A stretch of DNA of 20,750 nt from Actinomycetota bacterium (GTDB lineage: Bacteria; Actinomycetota; Actinomycetes; Nanopelagicales; Nanopelagicaceae): contig CANCSL010000020.1 of assembly GCA_947380835.1 (NCBI GenBank), positions 1 through 20,750 on the forward strand, given 5' to 3'. Below the pieces are notes generated by a model that was given only the letters and a program-made list of their open reading frames with translations, ran no database searches and had not been told where the DNA came from. The number at the start of each line of letters is the position of its first letter. The first letter of the stretch is position 1. Of this stretch, positions 6,947 to 13,671 are shown in pieces. The translations under genes and the position numbers were made by a program.

Positions 6947-7543
6947 ATGTACGAGGGAGCAATTCAAGACTTAATCGATGAACTGGGGCGTTTGCCGGGC
7001 ATCGGTCCTAAGAGCGCACAACGAATTGCATTTCACATTATTCAATCCGAGCGCGTCGATGTTTCCCGTCTTGTTGATGTACTGCGTACAGTGAAAGAGC
7101 GCGTGAAGTTCTGCACCGTCTGTGGCAACATCACCGAAGAAGATCTCTGCAAGATCTGCCGCGATCCACGTCGCGACAACACCGCGATCTGTGTCGTCGA
7201 AGAATCCAAAGATGTATTGGCTATTGAAAAAACTCGTGAGTTTCGCGGTAAGTATCACGTCCTCGGTGGCGCCATCTCGCCCATCGACGGCATTGGCCCC
7301 GAGAACCTTCGTATCCGCGAACTTCTCCAGCGACTTTCCGCCACCGAGATTCAAGAGATCATCATCGCCACCGATCCCAATCTTGAAGGCGAAGCCACTG
7401 CTACTTATCTAGTCCGATTGATCAAGCCCATGGGCATCAAGGTCTCACGCCTAGCTTCGGGATTGCCGGTCGGGGGAGACCTCGAATATGCCGATGAAGT
7501 CACCTTGGGGCGGGCATTTGAAGGGCGCCGCACCCTGGAATAA
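6947..7543 (+). CDS. recR: Recombination mediator RecR
   Basis: 198 aa, the full family length. RecR works with RecO and RecF to load RecA at single-stranded gaps. The N-terminal helix-hairpin-helix reads LGRLPGIGPKSAQRIAFH (13-30). The zinc finger uses C56, C59, C68 and C71. The Toprim domain follows from about residue 79 (AICVVEES) through IIIATDPNLEGEAT. The ATG at 6947 is preferred over the GTG at 6938 because homologues begin MYEGAIQDLIDELGRLPG. It lies 25 bp downstream of dnaX. Confidence 0.95.
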   Translation: MYEGAIQDLIDELGRLPGIGPKSAQRIAFHIIQSERVDVSRLVDVLRTVKERVKFCTVCGNITEEDLCKICRDPRRDNTAICVVEESKDVLAIEKTREFRGKYHVLGGAISPIDGIGPENLRIRELLQRLSATEIQEIIIATDPNLEGEATATYLVRLIKPMGIKVSRLASGLPVGGDLEYADEVTLGRAFEGRRTLE

Positions 7544-7557
7544 GGCTTAAAACGGAT

Positions 7558-7597
7558 CGTCTCACTATTTAATACGCTCAAGCGTCTCACTATTCAA
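7558..7597 (+). repeat. 12-bp direct repeat in the lysC upstream region
   Basis: CGTCTCACTATT occurs exactly at 7558-7569 and 7583-7594, and each copy continues YAA. The period is 25 bp. It fills most of the 96-bp gap between recR and lysC and could be a paired regulator-binding site for the aspartate-pathway operon. No specific regulator can be assigned from the sequence. Confidence 0.55.
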
Positions 7598-7639
7598 GAA
7601 AGATAGCCCCAAAGCCTCCTTATCTGTCAGATTTAAGCC

Positions 7640-8908
7640 ATGGGTTTGATCGTTCAGAAATATGGTGGTTCCTCCGTTGCCGACGCCGAAGGCATGAAGC
7701 GCGTTGCCAATCGCATTGTGGCTACCAAACGTGCCGGCCACCAAGTCGTTGTCGTCGTGAGCGCCATGGGCGATACCACCGATGAACTGCTGGAACTAGC
7801 CAACCAAGTAACCCCCCTTCCTAACGGCCGCGAACTCGATGTTCTTCTCACCGCTGGTGAACGAATCTCTATGGCGCTGCTGGCGATGGCGATCGGAAAC
7901 TTGGGCCATGAAGCTCAATCATTTACTGGCTCTCAAGCCGGCGTGATTACAGATTCAGAACATGGTCGTGCTCGCATTATCGATGTCACCCCAGGCCGAC
8001 TTCGTGAAGCGCTGGAAACTGGCGCCATTGTCATTGTCGCTGGCTTCCAAGGAATCAGCCAGGATACAAAGGACATCACGACACTTGGTCGCGGTGGCTC
8101 TGACACCACTGCTGTCGCATTGGCTGCGGCACTTGATGCAGATGTCTGTGAGATTTATACCGACGTGGATGGGGTCTTCTCTGCCGATCCACGAGTCGTA
8201 CCAACAGCTCGCAAATTAAATACCGTCACCTATGAAGAGATGCTCGAACTTGCAGCATCTGGTGCCAAAGTTTTGCACTTACGTTGTGTCGAATATGCAC
8301 GTCGCTATGACATGCCGATTCATGTTCGATCTTCATTTTCAAATCTCGAAGGAACATGGGTGGTCAAAGATCATCCCGAAGGAGGAGCCATGGAACAAGC
8401 CATCATCGCTGGAGTCGCTCACGATAAGAGCGAAGCGAAAATCACCATCGTTGGAGTTCCTGACCACACAGGTGTCGCTGCGCGCATCTTCCAATCCATT
8501 GCAGATGCTCACATCAACATCGACATGATTGTGCAGAACGTCTCTGCTGCTGCAACCGGACTGACAGATATTTCCTTCACTCTTCCTAAGACCGAAGGTG
8601 CTAACGCCACCACAGTGCTGAATCGCATTCAAGGTGAAATTGGATTTCAATCTTTGCAATACGACGATCAAATCGGAAAGTTGTCGTTGATCGGTGCAGG
8701 TATGCGTTCGCATCCTGGAGTCACTGCCACATTCTTCGCATGCCTTGCCGATGCTGGCGTCAATATCGAAATGATCTCCACTTCCGAAATTCGAATTTCT
8801 GTTATCTGCCGTGCCACCGATGTGGAAAAGGGCGTAAAAGCAGCGCATAGCGCCTTTGATCTCGATGTTGCGGAACAAGCTGTTGTTTATGGAGGAACTG
8901 GTCGATGA
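7640..8908 (+). CDS. lysC: Aspartate kinase (alpha subunit, full-length)
   Basis: 422 aa; phosphorylates aspartate, the committed step to lysine, methionine and threonine (and diaminopimelate for peptidoglycan). The N-terminal kinase domain starts VQKYGGSSVAD (5-15) and includes TLGRGGSDTTAVALAAAL and the YTDVDGVFSADPR nucleotide-binding segment. The C-terminal part (about 265 on) carries two ACT domains for feedback control by lysine/threonine. It is the actinobacterial/Bacillus alpha2beta2 type, with an internal start for the beta subunit at codon 251. The stop overlaps the asd ATG (ATGA). No good Shine-Dalgarno precedes the ATG; a possible -10 (TTATCT, 7620-7625) would give a leader of only a few bases. 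Confidence 0.96.
   Translation: MGLIVQKYGGSSVADAEGMKRVANRIVATKRAGHQVVVVVSAMGDTTDELLELANQVTPLPNGRELDVLLTAGERISMALLAMAIGNLGHEAQSFTGSQAGVITDSEHGRARIIDVTPGRLREALETGAIVIVAGFQGISQDTKDITTLGRGGSDTTAVALAAALDADVCEIYTDVDGVFSADPRVVPTARKLNTVTYEEMLELAASGAKVLHLRCVEYARRYDMPIHVRSSFSNLEGTWVVKDHPEGGAMEQAIIAGVAHDKSEAKITIVGVPDHTGVAARIFQSIADAHINIDMIVQNVSAAATGLTDISFTLPKTEGANATTVLNRIQGEIGFQSLQYDDQIGKLSLIGAGMRSHPGVTATFFACLADAGVNIEMISTSEIRISVICRATDVEKGVKAAHSAFDLDVAEQAVVYGGTGR
8379..8392 (+). promoter_or_regulatory. Internal ribosome-binding site and start of the aspartokinase beta subunit
   Basis: AAGGAGG (8379-8385) lies 4 nt ahead of an in-frame ATG at 8390 (Met251 of LysC). This is the best Shine-Dalgarno sequence in the lysC-asd region and sits inside the gene. 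Translation from it would give a 172-aa protein (8390-8908) consisting of the two ACT domains. In Corynebacterium and Bacillus the regulatory beta subunit is made in just this way, and the corynebacterial protein starts at the equivalent position (MEEAVLTGVA versus MEQAIIAGVA here, from memory). Confidence 0.75.
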
Positions 8909-9975
8909 GTAAAAAACTCCCATCCCTTGCGGTCGTAGGCGCAACAGGCGCTGTCGGAACAGTCATGCTCGATATCTTGAGTAAGCGCCCCAATGTTTAT
9001 GGCGAAATTCGTTTGATCGCCTCAGCACGTAGTGCCGGCAAGCAATTGATGTGCCGTGGTGAAATGTTGACCGTTGTCGCGCTTTCACCCGAAGCTTTTG
9101 ATGGCATTGATATCGCCATGTTCGATGTGCCCGATGAAATTTCAGAAGAGTGGGGTCCGATAGCTGTATCCCGGGGCGCAGTTGTCGTTGATAACTCTGG
9201 TGCTTACCGAATGGATCCTGAGGTTCCGTTGGTAGTTCCAGAAGTTAATCCCAAGGCAGCCAAGAACCGTCCTAAAGGAATTATCTCCAACCCAAATTGC
9301 ACGACGCTTTCGATGATTGTCGCAATGGGTGCTTTAAATAAGAAGTACGACCTCAAAGAACTTGTTGTTGCTTCCTATCAAGCCGCATCAGGTGCTGGCC
9401 AAGCAGGAATTGATAGCTTGCGTGCCCAAATCACCGCAGTCTCGGGAACCAATGCCGGAGATACTGCTCGTGATTCGCGCCAGTTCATCACTGACCTTGG
9501 TCCGTTCCCAGCACCTCTTGCGCTCAACGTCGTTCCGTGGGCAGGCTCTCTTAAGGAGGAGGGTTATTCCTCTGAAGAGTTAAAAGTTCGCAATGAATCG
9601 CGCAAGATTTTGGATATGCCAAAGCTAAAAGTTTCGGCAACCTGCGTCCGCGTTCCGGTTCTTACCACTCACTCCTTGGCAGTCCATGCGACTTTCAAGA
9701 AGAAGGTTTCGCGTAAAGATGCGCAAGAAGTTTTGCGCAAAGCGGCCGGCGTAGAACTCATGGATGATCCTGAAAACTACATTTTCCCAACTCCTGCCGA
9801 TGTCGTAGGCACGGATCCCACCTGGGTGGGTCGCGTTCGACGCAGCCTTGATGATGATCATTCTTTGGATCTTTTCCTCTGCGGCGATAACTTGCGTAAG
9901 GGTGCAGCACTCAATACCGCTCAGATCGCAGAATTAGTGGCTCAAGAATTCACTGGGAAAAAATCTAAGAAGTAA
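8905..9975 (+). CDS. asd: Aspartate-semialdehyde dehydrogenase
   Basis: 356 aa; reduces aspartyl phosphate made by LysC to aspartate semialdehyde with NADPH. The N-terminal Rossmann motif is VVGATGAVG (10-18). The catalytic nucleophile is Cys132 in SNPNCTT, with ASYQAASGAG (156-165) beside it. His256 in RVPVLTTHS is the acid/base residue. The length fits the family. The ATG overlaps the lysC stop by 4 bp, so both enzymes are probably translated from one mRNA. The lysine-rich tail (GKKSKK) is followed 13 bp later by tRNA-Pro. Confidence 0.96.
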   Translation: MSKKLPSLAVVGATGAVGTVMLDILSKRPNVYGEIRLIASARSAGKQLMCRGEMLTVVALSPEAFDGIDIAMFDVPDEISEEWGPIAVSRGAVVVDNSGAYRMDPEVPLVVPEVNPKAAKNRPKGIISNPNCTTLSMIVAMGALNKKYDLKELVVASYQAASGAGQAGIDSLRAQITAVSGTNAGDTARDSRQFITDLGPFPAPLALNVVPWAGSLKEEGYSSEELKVRNESRKILDMPKLKVSATCVRVPVLTTHSLAVHATFKKKVSRKDAQEVLRKAAGVELMDDPENYIFPTPADVVGTDPTWVGRVRRSLDDDHSLDLFLCGDNLRKGAALNTAQIAELVAQEFTGKKSKK

Positions 9976-9978
9976 GAT
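9973..9978 (+). promoter_or_regulatory. Candidate -10 for tRNA-Pro
   Basis: TAAGAT, starting on the asd stop codon, ends 10 nt before the tRNA. The spacing is plausible for a tRNA promoter with a very short leader. Confidence 0.3.
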
Positions 9979-9988
9979 TTTTTCTTAT

Positions 9989-10065
9989 CGGGGTGTGGCG
10001 CAGATTGGTAGCGCGCGCCGTTCGGGACGGCGAGGTCGTGGGTTCAAATCCCGTCACCCCGACCA
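9989..10065 (+). tRNA. tRNA-Pro (anticodon CGG)
   Basis: 77 nt with encoded CCA. The acceptor CGGGGTG (9989-9995) pairs with CACCCCG (10055-10061), the discriminator is A, and CCA lies at 10063-10065. The anticodon arm is CGCCG / TTCGGGA / CGGCG with CGG at 10023-10025. The T-loop is TTCAAAT. It reads CCG codons. Confidence 0.96.
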
Positions 10066-10111
10066 TTTCCACACAAAAATGAACTCTTCAACTTGGTTTT
10101 ATCCGCCTTTC

Positions 10112-10135
10112 TAATATACTTCTAGAGGTATATTA
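10112..10135 (+). promoter_or_regulatory. 24-bp palindromic operator over the mntA-hepT promoter
   Basis: The left arm TAATATAC and right arm GTATATTA flank a central TCTAGA. Only one opposing pair (T10120/G10127) breaks the symmetry. The right arm overlaps a TATTAT -10 (10131-10136) that ends 7 nt before the mntA ATG. This is the expected place for the HTH domain of the antitoxin to repress its own operon (inference). Confidence 0.65.
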
Positions 10136-10143
10136 TCGGAAGC

Positions 10144-10656
10144 ATGGAGCGCCTTAGTAGTTCAAAGCTGATTACTGAAGCTCGTCGTGGCTCGAAAATG
10201 ACCCAAAATGAATTAGCTCGAAAGGCTGGCACATCGCAGCCGGCTATTCAGCGATACGAATCAGGAAAAGCTTCGCCATCAGTCGATACTTTAACTCGAA
10301 TCCTCAAGGCGGCAGGATTCGAGATTGAGGTCAAACTGACGTCCGTGGCTCAAAGTAATTTCACTTCCCATCGGGCAACGAAATTACGAGCACATCGGCG
10401 CGAGGTATACGACCTGTTAGACAAGTCCGGTGCTCGTAATCCTAGAGTTTTTGGCTCAGTCGCCCGAGGGGAGGATGGGCCAAAAAGCGACATTGATTTA
10501 CTTGTCGATCTGGGAAATTCTGATGATCTCTTTCCGCTTATTCGATTAAGCCGTCAACTTTCCGAATTGCTTGACGAGAAAGTTGAAGTCACGACATCAA
10601 AGTTGCTCAAGGAATCTGTCCTTGAATCGGCATTGAAAGATGTCATTCCACTATGA
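10144..10656 (+). CDS. mntA: HTH-fused minimal nucleotidyltransferase, MntA-type antitoxin
   Basis: 170 aa. Residues 7-60 form an Xre/Cro-type helix-turn-helix (MTQNELARKAGTSQPAIQRY then ESGKASPS). Residues about 80-170 are a minimal nucleotidyltransferase domain with an intact GSX10DXD motif (G104, S105, D116, D118). The third acidic residue of the fold is probably Glu148 in KVEVTT. In characterised MNT/HEPN modules MntA inactivates the HepT RNase by adding AMP to its active-site tyrosine. The fused HTH would add autorepression. The gene overlaps hepT by 4 bp (ATGA). It lacks a good Shine-Dalgarno and is probably leaderless. The stretch is visibly more AT-rich than its neighbours, consistent with acquisition by transfer. 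Confidence 0.9.
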   Translation: MERLSSSKLITEARRGSKMTQNELARKAGTSQPAIQRYESGKASPSVDTLTRILKAAGFEIEVKLTSVAQSNFTSHRATKLRAHRREVYDLLDKSGARNPRVFGSVARGEDGPKSDIDLLVDLGNSDDLFPLIRLSRQLSELLDEKVEVTTSKLLKESVLESALKDVIPL

Positions 10657-11009
10657 CACCAAGGCCGACTCACATTCGTTTAGAGGAAATTATCGAACGG
10701 ATTGAAAGAATTCAGAGCGCAGAAATCCTTTTACTTGCTTCAGAGAACGATGGAAATATTCAACTCTTTGAAATGTTATTCGATTCAATTCTGTATCAAT
10801 TAGTAGTAATTGGCGAAGCAGTGAAAGATCTCGATAACACTCTTAAAGAAAGTTATTCAGAAATTGCTTGGAGGGACATAGCGGGGATGAGAGATTTTCT
10901 GGTTCACCAATATCACCGAACCGACGCCAAGATAGTGAGAGATACTGTTGAAAAGCAATTGAATTCGTTGAAACAAGTTTGCGAAATCGAACTAGAACTC
11001 GGCCTCTAA
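10653..11009 (+). CDS. hepT: HEPN-domain ribonuclease toxin, HepT/DUF86 family
   Basis: 118 aa, all-helical HEPN protein. The catalytic RX4HXY motif is intact: Arg80, His85 and Tyr87 in MRDFLVHQYHR. The conserved helix with LFDSILYQLVVIGEAVKDL (42-60) matches the DUF86 dimer core. Relatives are mRNA- or tRNA-cleaving toxins neutralised by AMPylation of the motif tyrosine by the adjacent MntA. The start codon overlaps the mntA stop, so antitoxin is translated first. The 3' end overlaps the convergent metallophosphoesterase gene by 18 bp. Confidence 0.9.
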   Translation: MTPRPTHIRLEEIIERIERIQSAEILLLASENDGNIQLFEMLFDSILYQLVVIGEAVKDLDNTLKESYSEIAWRDIAGMRDFLVHQYHRTDAKIVRDTVEKQLNSLKQVCEIELELGL

Positions 11010-11810
11010 AGTAATCAGCGAAACTTCTGGCGGTGACGCCACGCGAATTCGCGCAAACGGACTGGTTCCCATACCTGCGGAAACATTGAGCCACGGTTCA
11101 TTCTGAAGTTTGGTTAATCCGCGCGCCCGCCATGTGGGGAGATCGCAATTAGTGGTTAGCGCCTTGCTGCCGCCGGGCCAAGGCAGACGTACTTGTCCAC
11201 CATGAGTATGTCCGGCGAATATCACATCCAGTTGGTCTTCCGACATCATCTCCAAAATTCGCAGATACGGCGCATGTGTCACGCCAATGGCTAAATCGGC
11301 GTTAGGGCTAACTTCACCGGCAACTTCACCATATTTATCGCGTCCTAGGTGAGCATCGTCAGTTCCACGGGCTTCAATCTTGGTACCCTTAATATCGAGG
11401 ATCACTCGCTGGTGGTTTATATCTACCCAACCGCGATCGGTAAGTCCTTTTGCTAAAGCTTGCCAAGGTAGCTCGCGACCCAATTTGCGGGCACCATCAT
11501 CTTTCATCAAATAACTCAATGGGTTTTTAAACATTGGGGCGTAGTAATCATTCGAGCCGAAGACAAACAGACCCGGAATATCCAAAAGGCGGTCGAGTGC
11601 ATCAAGCACCACGGGGACCGCAGATTTGTGGGCTAAGAAATCACCAGTGCTGATGACCAGATCTGGCTTGAGATCGGCGAAAGCCTTGATGTCGGCTATC
11701 TCTTTCTTGCGGCTTGGGGTCAGATGTAAATCGGAGAAATGGAGCACGCGAATATCTGCGGCGCCCGGTGCTAGGACCGGTACCGAAGCTTCCCGCAATA
11801 CGTAACTCAT
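10992..11810 (-). CDS. Calcineurin-like metallophosphoesterase
   Basis: 272 aa. Two-metal phosphoesterase signatures appear in order: DLH (27-29 in FSDLHLTPS), GD (56-57), GSNDYY (85-90, in place of the usual GNHD), THAP (178-181, His179) and GHTHGGQV (200-207). The family includes YkuE/YaeI-type enzymes that remove phosphates from lipids or the cell surface; the substrate here is unknown. I see no signal peptide (SYVLREASVPVLAPGAADIR is not hydrophobic enough). In mycobacteria a homologue lies near a penicillin-binding protein gene, which is not present here. TATCTT (11820-11825, minus) ends 9 nt before the ATG and may be the -10. Confidence 0.9.
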   Translation of the reverse strand: MSYVLREASVPVLAPGAADIRVLHFSDLHLTPSRKKEIADIKAFADLKPDLVISTGDFLAHKSAVPVVLDALDRLLDIPGLFVFGSNDYYAPMFKNPLSYLMKDDGARKLGRELPWQALAKGLTDRGWVDINHQRVILDIKGTKIEARGTDDAHLGRDKYGEVAGEVSPNADLAIGVTHAPYLRILEMMSEDQLDVIFAGHTHGGQVRLPWPGGSKALTTNCDLPTWRARGLTKLQNEPWLNVSAGMGTSPFARIRVASPPEVSLITLEAEF

Positions 11811-11830
11811 ATACGTGAGAAGATACCCCT

Positions 11831-12283
11831 ATGGGCCTAAAAGAAACACTTCAAGGTGACTTAACCGAGGCAATTCGTTCGCGTGACGAAGTGAAATCGG
11901 GCACCATCCGCATGGTTTTGACTGCAATCACCAATGAAGAGGTCTCCGGCAAGAGCGCTCGCGTGCTCACCGAGGCTGAAATCATCACCGTGCTCTCGCG
12001 TGAGGCGAAGAAGCGCCGCGAGGCTGCCGAGGCTTACGAGGCCGCAGGTCGCGCTGATCGTGCCGCAGGCGAAACCGCCGAAGGCAAAGTCATTGCTCTC
12101 TATCTGCCAGCGCAACTTTCTGAAGAAGAGATTAAGCAGATCATTGCTGACGCAATTGCAGAAACTGGGGCATCTGGACCTGCCGGAATGGGCCAAGTTA
12201 TGAAGATCGTTTCCCCCAAGATTGCCGGCAAGGCCGATGGTGGAACTGTTTCCGGATTAGTTAAAGCTGCGCTTTCTCAATAA
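11831..12283 (+). CDS. GatB/YqeY domain protein
   Basis: 150 aa, a stand-alone YqeY-family protein resembling the C-terminal tRNA-binding domain of the amidotransferase subunit GatB. Recognisable parts are LTEAIRSRDEVKSGTIRMVL (11-30), SREAKKRREAAEAY (57-70), LYLPAQLSEEEI (91-102) and the C-terminal MGQVMKIVSPKIAGKADGGT then VSGLVKAAL. Its exact role is not established; a link to tRNA-dependent amidation or RNA metabolism is inferred from the GatB relationship. It is divergent from the metallophosphoesterase with 20 bp between start codons. It is followed by the DUF4177 gene after 19 bp. Confidence 0.9.
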   Translation: MGLKETLQGDLTEAIRSRDEVKSGTIRMVLTAITNEEVSGKSARVLTEAEIITVLSREAKKRREAAEAYEAAGRADRAAGETAEGKVIALYLPAQLSEEEIKQIIADAIAETGASGPAGMGQVMKIVSPKIAGKADGGTVSGLVKAALSQ

Positions 12284-12302
12284 CACAACCAAGGAGAACC
12301 TC

Positions 12303-12458
12303 ATGAAGTTTGAATACGTAACCGTTCCACTTTTGTCGCACGCCACTAAGCAGATTTTGGATACTTGGGGTTCTGAAGGTTGGGAACTCGTTCAAGTCGT
12401 TCCAGCGCCAGGTACCGGCGAACAACTCGTTGCCTACATGAAGAGAGAAGCCAAATAA
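12303..12458 (+). CDS. DUF4177-type small protein
   Basis: 51 aa, below common gene-finder cut-offs but clearly real. AAGGAG (12291-12296) sits 6 nt before the ATG. The protein has the DUF4177 layout: KFEYVTVPL at the N-terminus, the central GSEGWELVQVVP (23-34), and a C-terminal strand QLVAYMKR (41-48). The function is unknown; the fold is probably a small alpha/beta domain. Its stop is immediately followed by the ATG of the RidA gene (zero spacing), so they form an operon with yqeY. The same neighbour pair is known in other actinobacteria. Confidence 0.85.
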   Translation: MKFEYVTVPLLSHATKQILDTWGSEGWELVQVVPAPGTGEQLVAYMKREAK

Positions 12459-12920
12459 ATGAGCGTTAAAGAACAACTTGCTGAACTCGGCCTCGAGCTT
12501 CCCGTTGCATCCCTTCCACTCGCTGCCTACGTTCCAGCCGTACGCACTGGCAATCTTGTTTTCACTGCCGGCCAATTACCTTTGGTTGATGGCAAGATTC
12601 CTTATATCGGCAAAGTCGATGGCGGAGTTACTCCCGAGCAAGCAAAAGAGCTGGCTCAGGTCTGCATTCTTAATGCACTCGCCGCCGTCAATTTGGTTGC
12701 AAATGTCGATGACATCAAGCGCGTTGTTCGCGTTGTCGGCTACGTCAATGGCGTTCCAGGATTTATCGGCATGCCCGGCGTTGTTAACGGAGCATCCGAA
12801 CTCTTGATCAAGCTGTGGGGCGAAGTAAATGGCAAGCATGCGCGAACTGCGATTGGCGTTGCGGATTTGCCTTTGGATGCACCAGTAGAGATCGAACTTA
12901 CTGTCGAATTAAACGGATAA
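12459..12920 (+). CDS. RidA/YjgF-family protein
   Basis: 153 aa. RidA-family enzymes hydrolyse reactive enamine/imine intermediates to ketoacids and ammonia. Landmarks are LVFTAGQLPLVDG (33-45), ALAAVNLVANVDDIKRVVRV (73-92) and the C-terminal HARTAIGVADLPLDAPVEIE, in which Arg129 corresponds to the substrate-binding arginine of true RidA. It is about 25 residues longer than E. coli RidA and belongs to the longer actinobacterial branch, so its substrate may differ. It starts directly after the DUF4177 stop codon and converges on crp with a 3-bp gap. Confidence 0.9.
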   Translation: MSVKEQLAELGLELPVASLPLAAYVPAVRTGNLVFTAGQLPLVDGKIPYIGKVDGGVTPEQAKELAQVCILNALAAVNLVANVDDIKRVVRVVGYVNGVPGFIGMPGVVNGASELLIKLWGEVNGKHARTAIGVADLPLDAPVEIELTVELNG

Positions 12921-12923
12921 GAA

Positions 12924-13616
12924 TTAACGGCCGCGCTTGTTGAGGCGCTCGTAATCGAGCACAACAACGGCGCGAGGTTCGAGACGAACCCAGCCACGCC
13001 CTGCGAAATCAGCCAACGCTTTGTTGACGGTTTCGCGGGAGGCGCCGACAAGTTGGGCTAATTCTTCTTGAGTTAAATCGTGATTGACGTGCAAGCCATC
13101 ATCTTTTTGAATACCAAAACGAGTTCCTAAATCAATCAAAGCTTTGGCAACGCGACCTGGAACATCCGCGAAAACTAAATCAGCCAGAACTTCGTTGGTG
13201 CGGCGCAGGCGTTGCGCTAAGCGACCCAAGAGTTGAAGTGAAACTTGAGGATGGCGAGTTACCCAACCAATGACTTGATCGTTAGCCAGCGCCAAAAGGC
13301 GAGTGTCTGTTACAGCTGTCGCAGTGGCGGTACGTGGTCCGGGATCAAAGAGTGAGAGTTCACCGAACATATCTCCGGGTCCAAGGATAGAGAGCAAGTT
13401 TTCGCGACCATCCCCGCTGGATGTTCCCAGCTTGAGTTTGCCTTCGACCACTACGTAGAGGCGATCACCATCATCGCCTTCTTTGAAGAGTGTGTCTCCT
13501 TTGTTGACGCGTACGCTCGTCATTGACGCGCGCAAAGAGGCAGCAGCATCATCGTCGAGGGCAGTAAAAAGTGGTGCAGTGCGGACTACGAGTTCATCTT
13601 CATGCGAATTGGCCAC
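12924..13616 (-). CDS. crp: Crp/Fnr-family cAMP-receptor-type regulator
   Basis: 230 aa, closely resembling the actinobacterial global regulators Crp (mycobacteria) and GlxR (corynebacteria). The cyclic-nucleotide domain contains GDRLYVVVEGKLKLG (50-64) and the phosphate-binding cassette FGELSLFDPGPRTATA (84-99, Glu86 and Arg95). The dimer helix follows around 125-145. The HTH is LTQEELAQLVGASRETVNKA (181-200), whose Arg194 and Glu195 would contact TGTGA half-sites. The start is GTG at 13616. No Shine-Dalgarno precedes it, but TAATCT ends 6 nt upstream. It is divergent from nth with 55 bp between start codons, the same arrangement as in mycobacteria. Confidence 0.94.
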   Translation of the reverse strand: MANSHEDELVVRTAPLFTALDDDAAASLRASMTSVRVNKGDTLFKEGDDGDRLYVVVEGKLKLGTSSGDGRENLLSILGPGDMFGELSLFDPGPRTATATAVTDTRLLALANDQVIGWVTRHPQVSLQLLGRLAQRLRRTNEVLADLVFADVPGRVAKALIDLGTRFGIQKDDGLHVNHDLTQEELAQLVGASRETVNKALADFAGRGWVRLEPRAVVVLDYERLNKRGR

Positions 13617-13622
13617 GAGGAA

Positions 13623-13628
13623 AGATTA
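13623..13628 (-). promoter_or_regulatory. -10 element of a leaderless crp promoter
   Basis: TAATCT on the minus strand, 6 nt before the GTG. A possible -35 TTGGGA (13647-13652, minus) is 18 nt upstream. A single TGTGA half-site (13629-13633, minus) abuts it, hinting at autoregulation, but no matching second half is seen. Confidence 0.5.
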
Positions 13629-13658
13629 CTCACAATTTTGGAAGGCTCCCAATCGGAC

Positions 13659-13664
13659 TAATCT
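13659..13664 (+). promoter_or_regulatory. -10 element of a leaderless nth promoter
   Basis: TAATCT ends 7 nt before the GTG at 13672. A weak -35 TTTTGG (13636-13641) is 17 nt upstream. This spacing is what fixes the start of nth. Confidence 0.55.
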
Positions 13665-13671
13665 GACACTC

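Noticed and set aside
9989..11009. Genomic island integrated at tRNA-Pro
   Set aside because: I found no duplicated tRNA 3' end downstream, no integrase, and only two genes before conserved chromosomal genes resume. A small insertion is possible, but not a typical integrative element.
13483..13671. N-terminal extension of nth to an ATG at 13483
   Set aside because: It would read through the antisense of the crp coding region, and the extra residues are low-complexity and unlike any endonuclease III. The GTG at 13672 fits family length and a TAATCT box.
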